In this document: one piece after another, positions 11,006-22,690 of the stretch
How positions within the stretch are numbered: position 1 is the first letter of the stretch
Layout: each line of letters begins with the position of its first letter
Assembly (NCBI GenBank): GCA_948474755.1
Contig: CAOLHI010000420.1
Span: forward strand, 124,001-188,000
Direction of reading: 5' to 3'
DNA: 64,000 nt
DNA from: Ctenosaura bakeri
Taxonomy: Eukaryota; Chordata; Lepidosauria; Squamata; Iguanidae
Position numbers and translations under genes: made by a program
Notes under the pieces: model-generated
What the model was told of the DNA's origin: nothing
The model's input: only the letters and a program-made list of their open reading frames with translations
Databases searched by the model: none

Positions 11006-11227
11006 GGCCCATTCATACTACAGAATTATAGCACTATTATTCCAGTTTAACTGCCATGATTCCTTCCTATGAAATCCTGGGATTGGCAGTTCAGGGAGAG
11101 ATACTTAGAATTATCAGCCAAAATGCTCTAGTGTCTCACCAGACTACCAGTCTCAGGATTACATAAAATGAAAACATGGCAGTTACAGTGGAATAATAGT
11201 GCTATAGTTTTGTAATGTGAGTGGGCC
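11006..11227. mobile_element. family B palindromic MITE
   Basis: Inverted ends GGCCCATTCATACTACAGAA and AATGTGAGTGGGCC. The inner arms are TTATAGCACTATTATTCCAG and TGGAATAATAGTGCTATAGT, with CTGCCATG near the left and CATGGCAG near the right. The core is shared with family A but the terminus differs (GGCCCATTCA rather than GGCCATTTCC). Non-coding. Confidence 0.75.
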
Positions 11228-11489
11228 TAGCATAGCACAGAATGTAGGAAGGAGGCTTTTTGAGATCAGCTGGAAGAGAGAAAGAGCTAAAGAGAATTGA
11301 CTCAAGGAAGTTCCCAATGCCCCACTGCAGTTCTTACATTTACTCTCTTGAGAGCAGTATCTTAACACACAGAGACAGGCTTTTAATACTCTTTGTGAAA
11401 GAAAATTGCATGAAGAATGTGCCCCAGGAGATGTGGGTACACAGTCTGGATTCCAGAAACATTTGTGGTTTACTTACTATTTACCACAT

Positions 11490-11665
11490 TTCTAACTTGC
11501 CCTTCCTCATAAAGGTCAGGGGAGCCACCCAAAACCATTTTACCTCACATCAATTCTGTGAAATAGTTTTAGCTTGAGAGGTAATGACTGTCCTCAAAGC
11601 CCCAGGACTGAATTGAATCTCTGAGTCTCTCCAAGCTGGATCCAGTTTAACTGCAGGCTGTTATC
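11490..11665 (-). repeat. old tRNA-like SINE fragment
   Basis: A degraded minus-strand relative of the SINE at 15925-16148. The order CCTCATAAAGGTCAGGGGAG, CACATCAATTCTGTGAAATA, then an 'ACTGAATTGAATCTCTGAG' B-box-like block agrees only loosely. Confidence 0.35.
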
Positions 11666-12214
11666 TGACAGGTTAGGGACTGGAGCACTGTCAGAAAATG
11701 TAATTGGTTAAAGAGTGGAACTCATGTACTGTACTGTAGGGAGCATGAAGGACTTAAGGAGACTCACTTCGGACTGACTACATGCACACTGCTTGCAAAG
11801 TCTCTCAGGTGGCTTGGTGCCTTTTCCCCCCACCTCTCAGCTTGCTTTGCAGGTAGCACATGCACGTGAGCAGTCCCAGGTGAGCCTCTATAGGCAAGAA
11901 GAGCTGATGAAAGAATGGAACTCCCATCAAAACTAGTGGAAGTTATCCGTAATTTGTAAGTGTCAAAAGAGCAAGTCATCCTGTAATGGAGTGTTGAAAG
12001 GCAGAAGGTGTCACGAACTGTACTACCATGCAGCGTGTCTTCTTATTTTTCTCTGATTTCCTCACTGTGTTTTCCTGGTAAGTTCTTGGAAGCTTCAGAT
12101 CCTCAGTAAGACATTTCTCCTTGCCCATCATTTCCCAGGAGAGAATGCTCAACAATTACAATCTCTTCTTTTCTCATGTAGTGACAAAGCCTTATCTGTA
12201 CCAGAATAAATGTC
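11666..12214. other. unassigned sequence
   Basis: Nothing recognisable. Confidence 0.45.
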
Positions 12215-12400
12215 CTTATATACCAAGTCAGGCCATTTGTCCATTCTGTCTCAGTACTTCAACACTGACTGGCAGCCACTCTTCAGTGTTTCGGGCAAGA
12301 GTATTCCTGGCCCTGCTTGGAGATGCCATGATTGAATGTGGGACCTTTTGCATGCAAAACACTTAGCTCTACCACAGCCATAGCAGTTTGAGATACTGGT
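12215..12400 (-). repeat. tRNA-like SINE
   Basis: In the minus orientation the head is the complement of TTTTGCATGCAAAACACTTAG and GCTCTACCACAGCCATAG. The body includes ACACTGACTGGCAGCCACTC and TGGAGATGCCATGATTGAAT, which is diagnostic of a widespread squamate tRNA SINE. It is the same family as 9155-9235. Confidence 0.7.
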
Positions 12401-13271
12401 CCTTGGGGTTAATTTGTGGATGGATAGTCTGACTTTTCTCAAGCCGCAGAGCTACTGGAATTTGTCAGAGATCCTGCTTCATGTGCGGCCAGGTGAACAG
12501 GAACTCTCATCCTACTGAAGATTACTATATGGATGAAATTCATTAGAAGGGAGGGCAGTTTGAATGTTGCTTCTTGTTAATCTCCCTGTTTCTAGCAGGG
12601 GAGATGGTAAAATTGTCAAGACCACAACCCTAGGGTTAAAATTACTCAAAGTTAAAAGAAAAATGGCAGAGGTCACTTGAGTGGCGGGGCGGGGGGAAGA
12701 ATGCTGGGCTGACCTATGAATTTTCATTTAAGGATCTAAAAATACTTGCAGTGTTATATGTTTAATAGTCCTATAATGAAATTGGATTCTGTCAGAAATA
12801 TTAAGAGTGTAGAGTACCTTAGTGGACCTTTTGAGAGTGAGGAATTATCATAAGAGAGCAATCTTTGAAATGCCTTCAAATATGTTAAAAGCAGAAATTT
12901 TTATGGGTCACTACAGATCTCAGCAGAAACTCATAAAACTATAATTTCTATACTGTACTAGGTTGTTCCTTTAGGGGAAAAATTAATGTTTTTGGCAGTC
13001 CTAACTTAATAATTATGATATCAAGAGTATTTGTGGTGATAACCAGATGCATATTTCAACACTTTGTGGCCATTTTTGTTCTATTTTAAGCCAGTGTCAA
13101 CAGAACCATTCTTAAAGTCTATATTTGAAGGCTGTTTCAGCTTGGAATAGATATGCAAAGCTGATTTTGGAAAGAAAGATAAAAATTCCAAACTAGAAGA
13201 CCACACTCAGTATGCAACATAAAAAAGGAGGAATGGGGAGAAGGAACATAATAGCAGCTTTAAGATTTTGC
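12401..13271. other. unassigned sequence
   Basis: No recognisable feature; AT-rich. Confidence 0.45.
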
Positions 13272-13860
13272 TGTTGTGTCCCTTCAAGTCATTTTCTGAC
13301 ATGCAGTAAACCTAAAGTGAATCTAAGGCCCTTTCTGCACCAACCCTCCAAGGCCACCATGGGGACAGGAGAAGGACAAGACCATGATAGTGCTTCTACA
13401 TGGCATTGTCACGGTCCCATCCATCTCCCATCCCCAGGCAGTGCAACCACAGATTTTATCATTGACTAGTTTTCCCCATCAATGACCTGCAATCGCGCCA
13501 TGACTGCAGCTGTGCCTGTCCTTCCTCAGCACAGCCTGGGAAGATACCCGGCTGTGCTGTGGAAGGAAGAGGCGGGGCCATTATGCTTCCTTCATTATGC
13601 AGCCAGCCGGTGCAGAGGGGAGCGCTCCTGTCACACTCCCCTCCTTGCAGAGCTGATGCTGAGATCCTCAACGGAGGACTCTGCAAAAAGGTAGAGTGTG
13701 GAAGGGGCCTAACACAGGGTTTTCTTGGCAAGGTTTGCTTTTGCCTTTCTCTGAGGCTGAAAGAGTGTGACCGGCCCAACGTCACCCAGTGGGTTTTTAT
13801 GGCCAAGTGGGGATTCAAACCCTGGTTTCCAGAGTTTTAGTGAACACTGTCTCTCACCTT
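13272..13860 (-). repeat. Sauria SINE split by a MITE
   Basis: The left piece (13272-13326) is the BovB-like tail in reverse (TGTTGTGTCCCTTCAAGTCA). The right piece (13710-13860) carries GGGTTTTCTTGGCAAGG, GTCACCCAGTGGGTTTTTAT and ATTCAAACCCTGG, which is the SINE body and box B in reverse. Removing 13327-13709 and one TAA rejoins the SINE in register. Confidence 0.85.
13327..13709. mobile_element. family C MITE nested in a SINE
   Basis: The ends are GGCCCTTTCTGCACC and TGTGGAAGGGGCC. TAA lies on both sides (13324-13326 and 13710-13712), and the host SINE proves the empty site. The interior matches the reverse complement of 25079-25479, for example GTGCAGAGGGGAGC and CTCCTGTCACACTCCC. At 383 bp it has no transposase, so it is non-autonomous. 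The frames at 13482-13840 are artefacts. Confidence 0.85.
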
Positions 13861-15924
13861 TAAGCCTGTGTTTTATTTTTGCATGAGCTTTCATGGATAC
13901 AAATCCACTTCATGGGTTTATCCATTATATCCATTTCATGGAAATAAACAGGACTCCTGTTTCAGAAGAAAAAACTTGAGTACTACCTGTAGTTTAACCA
14001 GTTGTTTGTTTGACATTCACATATTAAAGCAAAGGTGCATATTGGGTATTATTTTAAAGAGTTAAATGACTTTAAATGAGAGTGACACAAAATCAGGGAG
14101 AATGGAGTCATCAGTGGCTGCTAATTGTGATGCCTGTAGGCTACCTTCAGAATCAGATGCCACCATCTATCTCTGAATTTCAGTTGCTTTTGGTGAATAG
14201 CAGCAACGAAGAGCTCTCATCTGCTTCCTCTCCTACTTGGGGACTTCTGAAAGGTTTCTGGCTGGCTATGGTAAGAAACAGGATGTGGGACTCAATAGAC
14301 CTTTGGTGTGGATACTTAATTAATTACCTTTACATTCCTCTCTTACTCCCACAAATTGGGCTTAAAGTGATTTGTAATTAAATAGTAAAATTGCAATTAA
14401 AACATAATATGAATAAAAGTGTAAAAATTTAAAACAGAACTTTAAACATACCAGGTAAAGAAATTACACTATGGCACCTGACCGGTTAAAGCTGAGGAAG
14501 TGAGCCCATTTACCAAAAGATCATCTGAATAAGAAGGTTTCAGTGGAAACAGAAGAGTGAGGGGATGGGGGATTAGCTTAACCTGTAGGATTTCTCGGTA
14601 GAAAATTCCAGAGCCTGGGAACTACCACTCACATTCGTGATGTCCACACTAGATATGCTGCACACAGTGGTGGAGCCAAAATGAGGACCTTCCCTCAAGA
14701 TCTCCAAGCCTTTGTAAGCTCATGTGAAAAGAATAGGATTCTTCAGAGAGCCTGAACCAAAGCCAGGCCTCCTGCTCTAATGGGATTTGCATGGATTTTT
14801 GGAATGGCTTTCATTTCTGGAACATTTTATACTCATGTAAGGGCTCTCACCTTGGGGCATTTTAATGCAAATATCTTTTAGCTATTTATTTATTTAAACC
14901 AGTTGGTGCTCTTCATCCTCTAAAAAAATATTTCCTGGCATTTTTCATATGTGTGTGTGTGTGGTTCTTTTTAATATAATACATAAATAAAATAGGAGGA
15001 AACCAGCAAATGAAATGGCCTATATAAACAAACACTGTTTGGACAGAGGTCTTGTAGGCAACCGTGAAGAAGCATGTTCCCTGCTCCAGGGGCATTCCAA
15101 TATCTTTTGGCTTATTATTTGTAGACTCAATCATCCACTGCCCTGAAGCTGTCTGTTTCTTTCTCTGCTTCTCATTGATTCAAACCAATGTATTCCCTAG
15201 TTCTGAAATCAAGGCATAGAAACTCTGAAATCCTATATTTATGAAAGGAGGGAGGGAGAAGGGTTTGTGTTTTCTTACAAAACCAGTATAATCCATATTC
15301 TTTCTTCTTGGACAGGTAGCATGTGTTGTTATAAGTAGTCTATAAATTGTGTGTGTCTGTAGAATAGTGGTTCCTAGAGAAGTTTCTACCTGGAAATACA
15401 TATGCTAAATTGGCATCTGTATCTAAATTTGCAGGGAAGTGCCAGTGGATTTCACTCCAAAGCAGGGATTGTAGACATAGTTAAAACTGTAGCTCTGGAT
15501 TGCATCACACTGATCCTGATTGTAACACATGTTATAATGGTTATAACACATTTTATAATAACTGGCACTGATTATAGCACACATTGTTATAATCACAGCA
15601 TGCAGGTTAATTTTTAGGATCTGCTAGTTGGGGGACGGATTATGAGAGCTATGGTTCAAAAGGTAACATTTCCAAGCTCAGATCTAGGGTTGTTTTTCCT
15701 GATGCTTTGTGACTATACCAACATTGATTATAATACATGTCACAGATCTAGAATGTTACTTTTTTTTTCTTTTTTACTACAACTCCCACAAACCCTTACA
15801 AAGCATGGTCACATTTCCAAGTTCTGAAAAATGAATATGCATAGGCCCAGGGAGGATCGCTTGGGTATGGTCAGCTACTGTAATGCCATCTTCCCGTGTT
15901 TAACCTCATTTCATGCCTGAAAAG
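13861..15924. other. unassigned sequence
   Basis: No gene found. A (TG)n run sits at about 14949-14963. A cluster of GTTATAA-type repeats occurs at 15520-15600. 15640-15690 carries a family D-like piece (ATTATGAGAGCTATGGTTCA). The open frames lack any recognisable family. Confidence 0.4.
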
Positions 15925-16148
15925 CCAATATAGTATAGAGGCTAGTGTCATATTAGGTCACAGAAGACCCAGGTTCAGTTCTTTACTTGGCTGAAGTTCT
16001 CTAGCTGACCATGAGTTAGTCATTGCCTCTTAGCTTAACTTACCTCACAAGGTTGTTGTGGGGATAAAAATTGAGAAGGAGAACCATGTATGTATGAGCT
16101 CTGTGGAGAAAGGGGATATATAACAAGCAAATAAAATACTTGAATAAA
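15925..16148 (+). repeat. tRNA SINE with L2-like tail
   Basis: Order of blocks: a head with ATAGAGGCTAGTGTCA, a box-B-like CAGGTTCAGTTC, then TTAACTTACCTCACAAGGTT and GTTGTGGGGATAAAA, and a tail of GAGAAAGGGGATATATAAC with AATAAA repeats. This tail layout is typical of SINEs mobilised by L2-type LINEs. Related pieces lie at 44746-45150 and, in reverse, at 49385-49585. Confidence 0.72.
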
Positions 16149-16184
16149 TGTAAGATAGTGTGAAGCCCAGGATCGTGGATGCTG

Positions 16185-16405
16185 CACCCTGTCACGCTTC
16201 ACAATTATAGCATTGTGATTCCAATTTAACTGCCATGGCTACATCCTATGCAATCCTGGGGTTTCTAGTTCTAGCAATCTAGCTCTCTCACTGTGAATTA
16301 AAAAAAGGACCTCTCTAAACTGCAAATCTGCTAGGCTTCCATAGGATGGCACCCTAGCAGTTAAAGTGGAATCATGGTGCTATAATTGTATAGTGCAACA
16401 GGGCC
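16185..16405. mobile_element. family B palindromic MITE
   Basis: Inverted arms CAATTATAGCATTGTGATTC with AACTGCCATGG at the left, and TGGAATCATGGTGCTATAATTG with CAGGGCCC at the right. The central stretch contains ATCCTGGGGTTTCTAG and CTGCTAGGCTTCCATAGGAT. It has the same layout as 11006-11227. Confidence 0.72.
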
Positions 16406-19050
16406 CATGGTGAAGTTCATTAATTTCATTAATTTTATTCTGTGGTTATGAACAGCTATATGTGAACATCTCAACAACTCAGTTGAATCTCCTTGCTGTG
16501 CATATACAGTTATGACTTCTGTATGTTTGTTGTAGGAAACAACTATTTTATACTGAGATTCACAGCCATTCTATCTGCCATCTAAGGAAGAGGGTTGCCC
16601 TTGGGTATGACAAGCTGGTATTGGGATTCATGTCAGAGCATTCACGACAGTAGTTCAGCAAAGCAGAAATCACTCAAAAAGTTGTCTAGCATTCACTCTG
16701 TGATGCATTTTTTAAAAAAAAATGTTCATAAAAGATATTTGAACAGCTTCTACAAATAAATGTACGGTGCCACCAGAATGACAGAGACTGTACATGTTTT
16801 TGCTACAGGGTAAATGTGATCCTTCAAAAGGCAGCCATGAAGCTTGATTTCATTGAGTGCTTGTTGGTGTTCAGACATAGTGCATTGTGAGATCAGGTTT
16901 GGTGGCTTTGACTGTAAAAGCATCCTAAAAGAATTAATTAACTTTTGTACTTGTACTGAATGCAAGGCACATAATTCCCAAAGGCTTTTGTAGGATTGAA
17001 AGCTTTAGTCTATTATAAGGTCGATGGAAAAGTAGAAAGGGATCAAATTCCTATGAAATGTTTCTGCTCCCCAGTGGCAGGCTCAAGGTATGAATGAACA
17101 CAGTGTTCTGTTTAGTAATTTTGCTGGTAGTCTATGTTGCTTATTACTTGACTATCTTATGGGCTACTCATGATGTCATGTTTGTACCAAGTAACCAAAA
17201 GTCACCTGAGATTAATCTCTATATAAAAGTAAGGGGCTGAATTTGACACATGTTTGTGTTTTAGCCCCAAGATTGTCAAACCTAGCTTCCTCCAGTGTAA
17301 CTTAGACCTTGGGGTATACATCTTTGGGCTATTTTGCTTCTAAAATGGATTAAATTCAATTAATTAAAATCTGTCTATAGCCTGTAGTGCTATATTGAGA
17401 CTGATTTTGTCCTCTAATCAGGAGAGAGAAAGCTGAACACAGGCCTGGAAAATGAATTTCTCTGCAGGGCAGTTCCATTGATGCTTTCTTTTACAGGGTT
17501 CCTGATTTCTTCAAATAGTTAAAGGTAAGGAAAGAGAGAGTGAGTAAAGAGAAAGGTTAAACAAGCCTTAGGAGCAGAGGAAGAAAAAGATCAAGAAGGA
17601 AAAACAGAATGCATATTGGAGAGAGAAGAGAAAGAGCACTGGAGTGGAAGGAACTAAGAACATTCTAAACCATGTGAAGTAGTTTTAGTTTAGGACAGCC
17701 ATGTTTTAAGATAGAATGGGAATCAAAATGTTGCTAGACTGCATGTCTTATAGTAGCATAAGAAGCACTGAAGGATTCTGAGAGTTTCAATCTGATGGCA
17801 TCTGGAGGTTTACATTACCCCCTTCCTTTTTTTAGGATTAATTATATTTCTCCATAGGATCACGTTACTGTTTGCACTTTGGTTTTTCATTCTGACTGAT
17901 GGTAGATGTTAGCAAAGAAAACATAGCAGTTTCAAATTCCTGATCCTGAGCCCTTCTCTCTTGATAGCGGAAGAAAAGTAAATGAAAAAGAAAGAAAGAA
18001 AGTCAATATAAGTTTAAAACATTAACAGGCATTCTGGAACCACTGTTAAATTCTTATTTTTTTCTTACACATAAGCAACAACCTTTCTCTAAGGAATTTG
18101 TGCCAACATACAGAAGAATTACTCTGTGCTATCTTGGCAACAACCCTGTGATGGAGAGAAGGTGGACAGATGGTAACTGGGCCAAGGCTGCCCAATAATC
18201 TTCATGGCCAGGTGGGAATTGAAACCTAGGTCTCACTGGTCCTAAACTGAGATGTTTGCCTAGCTAGACAAGTGCAGTGAATAAAGATACATTTCCTCTA
18301 AACTGCATGGAAGAGTAAGTGATTTGTTCCATTGCCTGTGCTAGTCACGCAGCTACAAAAAACAAGTATTTCAGTGGGTATAAGATACTTGTTTCTGGCA
18401 GCATTCCAGATGAAGAAAGTGTACTAATTAGAACAGACGAAGAGGGAATACTTCTTCTCACTTTTTGTTAACAGTCTCCTTAGCATTTTTTAGGCCATTT
18501 GGATTTAATTGTTGGAGCTTATTGATATCATTATCAGCCCTTCCTAGGGCCAGCCCAAGACATTTTGTTGCCTGAGGTAAATGACCCCCTTCTAAGTTAA
18601 CACGCATAGTGGTATGAAAATAGAGTGGGTTGGATCCTGAGTTAGTCATACGTACAATACACCTACTGAAATCAGAGGAACTTTGGACAAATCTGGATTC
18701 AACCCAGTAATAGCAATTAATAGCCAACAGGTTTTATGACTTCAAAAGTCTGCTACTTTGCTTACTTTATGATAGGGCCGGTCCTTCCCCTATTTTCTCT
18801 GAGTACGAGCATCACCTAAAATAATAGAAAGTAAAGGTCTGTTTTAGACTAGAATGTGTACCTTCCTTTGTTCTAAAAATTAAAACCAAGATCAAAAATA
18901 AGTGCTAAATCAAAGCAGTGGTCTTGACTCTGCAAAGGATTTTCCAAATTGCAAAAATTTATACCTGAAGGAAGGTGGAGAAGTGACAACTGATTCTAGC
19001 TGTTACTATGGTGGCTGGTTTCTTTAGAAAACAGCTGCCTAAGAAAAGTG
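16406..19050. other. long unassigned stretch
   Basis: This 2.6 kb is mostly AT-rich single-copy-looking DNA. A minus-strand SINE remnant lies at about 18165-18260 (GGTAACTGGGCCAAGG, GGGAATTGAAACCTAGG). A purine-rich tract runs 17525-17650. The short open frames at 16750-16965 and 18458-18727 have no recognisable domain. Confidence 0.4.
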
Positions 19051-19282
19051 GTGTTGTGTGCCTTCAAATCGTTTCCAACTTACAGTGACTCTAAGGCAAA
19101 CCTATTAAAGTTTTCTTGGCAAGATTTGTACAGAGGAGATTTGCCTTTGCTTTCCTCTAAGGCAGAGAGAATGTGATTTGGCCAAGGTCACCCAGCAAGT
19201 TTCTGTGGCTAAACAGGTATTTGAATCCCGATCTCCAGAGCTGTAGTCCAATACTCACACCACTGTACCATGGTGGCTCTCA
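19051..19282 (-). repeat. Sauria-type SINE
   Basis: A near-complete reverse copy: GTGTGCCTTCAAATCGTTTC, GTTTTCTTGGCAAGATTTG, CAAGGTCACCCAGCAAGTTT, TTTGAATCCCGATCTCCAG, and ending at ACCACTGTACCATGGTGGC, which is the tRNA-like head in reverse. Confidence 0.88.
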
Positions 19283-21439
19283 TGCCCGAGCATAAGGAGA
19301 AGCTAATGTCATGATTTCAGGCAAATATTAGACCCTGGAACTTGAAAACTGTGCTTTTAATGTAGTAGAGCTCTGTTGCTAATTCTTTACTGACAATTGT
19401 CCTGAAAAGATAGTTCTGAACTTTCCTTTGGTGGAATGGCCACCATTGACAGGAAAGTTTGCATATGTAACAAAGGCATAGCTTCATAAATGTTACTTGG
19501 AAAATTACTTTTTTAAAAAAGCAATTCATTCCTGATACTCTTGATAGTATTTGAAAAGTAATTTGTTGCATTCTTTAAAAGGTAATTCATTGTGTTACTG
19601 GTTGCTTTTCTGTCTCTTTCTGCTGGTTTTCCTCCAAAAGTTTAAAACTATTTTTTTAAGGGCTTAAAATTTGAAAAATTCCTCTCAAAAGGCCTTTGAA
19701 AAGGCATCCCTTTAAATACAGCTTTGGAAACTATCTAGGAAATGTTACTTGTTATTTGTTACATGAAGTAAATGGCTGTTTTTAACTTTTGTAAGTCACT
19801 TTGACTCCCATGCTGTAAGAAAAGTAACATATGAATAAAATAATTATATGACTTCTGAAATATAAGTTTGTTATCCATAGTAGCTGATGTCTTCCGTGTA
19901 GTGAATTTGCCCTGGGTTCTAGCCCAAACTCAAGGCACTATGTAGGTTGCTGAGCCCTCTTTGCAAAATAACTTCAACATTTTAAAGAACTCTTTTAAAC
20001 TTTGGACTAAAGCTCAGAGTGGATTCACTACTCCACTAACAAAAAAATCATAAGTGATTAGGAGACATCATTTTTTCCCTCTTAAAGTAGAGGCAGAATC
20101 CAAATTAAGTTCATAGATTCTGTTCTCCCATCATAATGTACTTTCTTGCAGGGGATACTTGTAACCATGTACAAATAATGAGCGAGCAAGCTCTCTTGAA
20201 ATCACCAGGAGTTATTCCCAAGTAGTGTTAATAGGATTACCATGAGTTGCAGTTATAGAATAAACAAGTTCTTACGCTGAAACTGGCTATTGGTGGGAAA
20301 ACATGATGCTATATTTCACTGATAATCAACAGTAATATCGGCTAATAGAGCAGTCTTGTTTTTGTTTGCTGCAGATCTGATAAACCTAATCATAACGGAC
20401 TTAAAACCTTTCCCTTTAAAATTTAACTTTGATGCTTAAGGCAAGCAATATGGTTGTTGGAAGATTCTTCTCCCTAAAAGCTGGTCTGTGCTTTTTATTA
20501 GTTTCATATCAATAGAAAGCAGCTCAGCTAGCGGCAAAGCTAACTTTCCACATATTAAAAAAAGGGAACTGCCCTGCAGATATTTCAGTAACTGAAACTT
20601 GGCTTTGGCTTCATATATTAAAAGGGAAGCAACCCCAGCCATAATGGCTATTTAGTTACATCATATGGGCTTCTTGCAATTCATTTTTCTTTATATGATT
20701 GATTTGAAATGCAGAACTTAGAAGTAAGTTTTTAAACTAAAAGTGATTCATTTCTGTTGCATTCCTTTTGCTAGTTAAAACTTATTTGTTGTAATTGATT
20801 GTTATGGTTTTAAGAAGTAACTCCTTGCATTGTTCTTATGGTGGTTGTTATTATTACTATTGCTTTTTCTTACTTTTAGGGGAAAAAAACACATAGGATT
20901 GATAAGTAAATGGCATAAAATTGCAAAAATTCCTTTCCAAATGTGTACAAATGTCATTTAAAAGTAACTGCACAAAGTAACTGTTGCTCATTACACCAGT
21001 AAAATAACTTGGCTCTGACTGTTCAAATATGACTTTGTTCCACCCTTGTCACTGAAAAAGTAGCTTATTACAGGTAACTGTTATTTGTGACTAGTTACTC
21101 CAAAGATCTATTCAGTTGCCTCCTGCTTAGGTAATCATGGATGGAAATGGAATATACAATCCAGTATCAGATGCTGATATACTCACCAGCAGCTTCTGTG
21201 GTTGTGTGCCACTTTTGAAAGTCAAAGTAATAGCAGGATTTACATTTTAAGCTTAGTGATGTGAATGCAAGATCACAAGACATTTCTCTATGCCTGACTA
21301 AGGTTAATTATCTGGAGAAGTTGCAGTTGTTTTGGAGAACTTTCAGAGAAACCGCAAGTATTGAGATGAGAGCTTGGAAAAGTAAATTTCCCACTTTGTG
21401 TCCTGTACTGGAATGAAGACAGGATAATTAATTAATGAA
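19283..21439. other. long unassigned stretch
   Basis: About 2.1 kb with no gene. Short T-rich and A-rich runs and old-looking LINE tail text (AAGTAACT and GTTACTTG repeats, 19490-19800 and 20930-21100) can be seen, but they are not classifiable by eye. Confidence 0.4.
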
Positions 21440-21540
21440 ATAATTAATTAATTTTGGACTACTATGGGCCACTGGCTGGGGGATTATGGGAACTATAGTC
21501 CAAAAAGTAACTTTCCCAAGGTCTGATCTAAAGTTATTTT
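21440..21540. repeat. family D foldback fragment
   Basis: GGCCACTGGCTGGGGGATTA then TGGGAACTATAGTCCAAAAA and GTAACTTTCCCAAGG. This matches the right half of the repeats at 47268-47390 and 15640-15690. Confidence 0.5.
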
Positions 21541-21814
21541 TGCTACTCTTTCTTTTGGCTGTGTAATTCTTTGATGGCTTTACAATGTCCTAAAACAGTG
21601 TTGTTATTATTAGCCTAAACTTCTTCACACCACTTCCTTTGGATAGACAGTTGAGGTGTACAAGTTTTAAATGAATGTGGATTGGATCTGAGACTGAGGC
21701 TGATGGCTCATAAGAGAAATTGCAGTGAAATCTTATGTTTCTATATTTAAGAAAAGCTTAATTGAACACAGTGGGACTTCCATGCTAACTGAATGTAGAA
21801 CTAAAGCTTTGACA

Positions 21815-21905
21815 TTGTTGTTGCTCTGTGCCTCCAAATCATTTCTTATGGTGACCCTAAATCAATCCTAACATGGGGCTTTCTTGGCAAGATTTATTCA
21901 GAGGG
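21815..21905 (-). repeat. Sauria SINE fragment
   Basis: A truncated reverse copy with only the tail and part of the body: TGTTGTTGCTCTGTGCCTCC, TTATGGTGACCCTAAATC, GGGGCTTTCTTGGCAAG. The tRNA-like head is absent. Confidence 0.7.
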
Positions 21906-21954
21906 GGTCTTTGATAATGCAGGATAAAGTTCTGTTAAATGAAAATTCCAAATA

Positions 21955-22073
21955 CAGTTGGCCCTCCATTTCCACACCATTGTACATATTGGGACTTGAG
22001 CATCCACAAATTATAGTATCCATGGTGGGGGCAGTCCTGGAACCAAACCCTAGCGGATACCAAGGGCCCACTG
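21955..22073. mobile_element. Tigger-type short MITE
   Basis: The ends are CAGTTGGCCCTCCATTTCC and ACCAAGGGCCCACTG, flanked by TA on both sides (21953-21954 and 22074-22075). The left end is the classic Tigger/pogo-like terminus. The element is 119 bp, non-coding, and shares its left end with 49872-50283. Confidence 0.75.
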
Positions 22074-22308
22074 TAATCCTTGGAAAGCAAGATAGGAATC
22101 AGGTGGCTGATTTTTTTTCCCTAAAATTTGGGAACTTCAAAAAATTCATCAGTTCCATGAGGAAGATCCTTAAAAGGCTGCAAATTGGCTATCATACTTG
22201 CCAAAGAGGGATCTGAAACAAAAGATATAAGATCAATGTTGCATGTTACTATATTTTTGGCAGCAAATGCCTTCAAGTATTTTGCTACGTAACAACAAGA
22301 ACTGTAGT

Positions 22309-22690
22309 GGCAGCATACTGTAGTGGTTTGAATGCTGGACTAAGGCCATTTCCGCACTACAAGTTATAGTGCTATTATTCCACTTTCAACATTCTGTGGA
22401 ATCCTGGGGTTTGCAATTTAGAGAGGGGCAATTAGAATTCTCAGTCAGAGAGCTCTTTGGCCTCAGTAAACTACAAAGCCCAGAACAGCACAGTGCAGAA
22501 ATGGTCTAAGACTCCAGGAGACCAGGGTTCGAAATCCTGCTGAGTTGTAGTGAACCCTGTGCGACCTTGGGCAAGTCATGCTTTCTCAGCCTTGGAGGAA
22601 GGCAGCGCCAAACCTCATCTGAATAAACTTTGCCAAGAAGACCTTCTGATAGGATGACCATAAGTTGAGTTGAAGATGCATAACAACAAG
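22309..22690 (+). repeat. Sauria SINE split by a MITE
   Basis: The head (GCATACTGTAGTGGTTTGAA) runs to GCTGGACTAA at 22343. The body resumes at 22510 with GACTCCAGGAGACCAGGGTT, GACCTTGGGCAAGTCATGC and a tail of GGATGACCATAAGTTGAG. Removing 22344-22506 plus one TAA restores a continuous SINE. Confidence 0.86.
22344..22506. mobile_element. family A MITE nested in a SINE
   Basis: A 163-bp element with ends GGCCATTTCCGCACTAC and CAGAAATGGTC. The left arm continues TATAGTGCTATTATTCCACT and ATCCTGGGGTTTGCAA. Part of the right arm is deleted, leaving CCCAGAACAGCACAGTGCAG. TAA is duplicated exactly (22341-22343 and 22507-22509), as the host SINE confirms. Confidence 0.87.
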
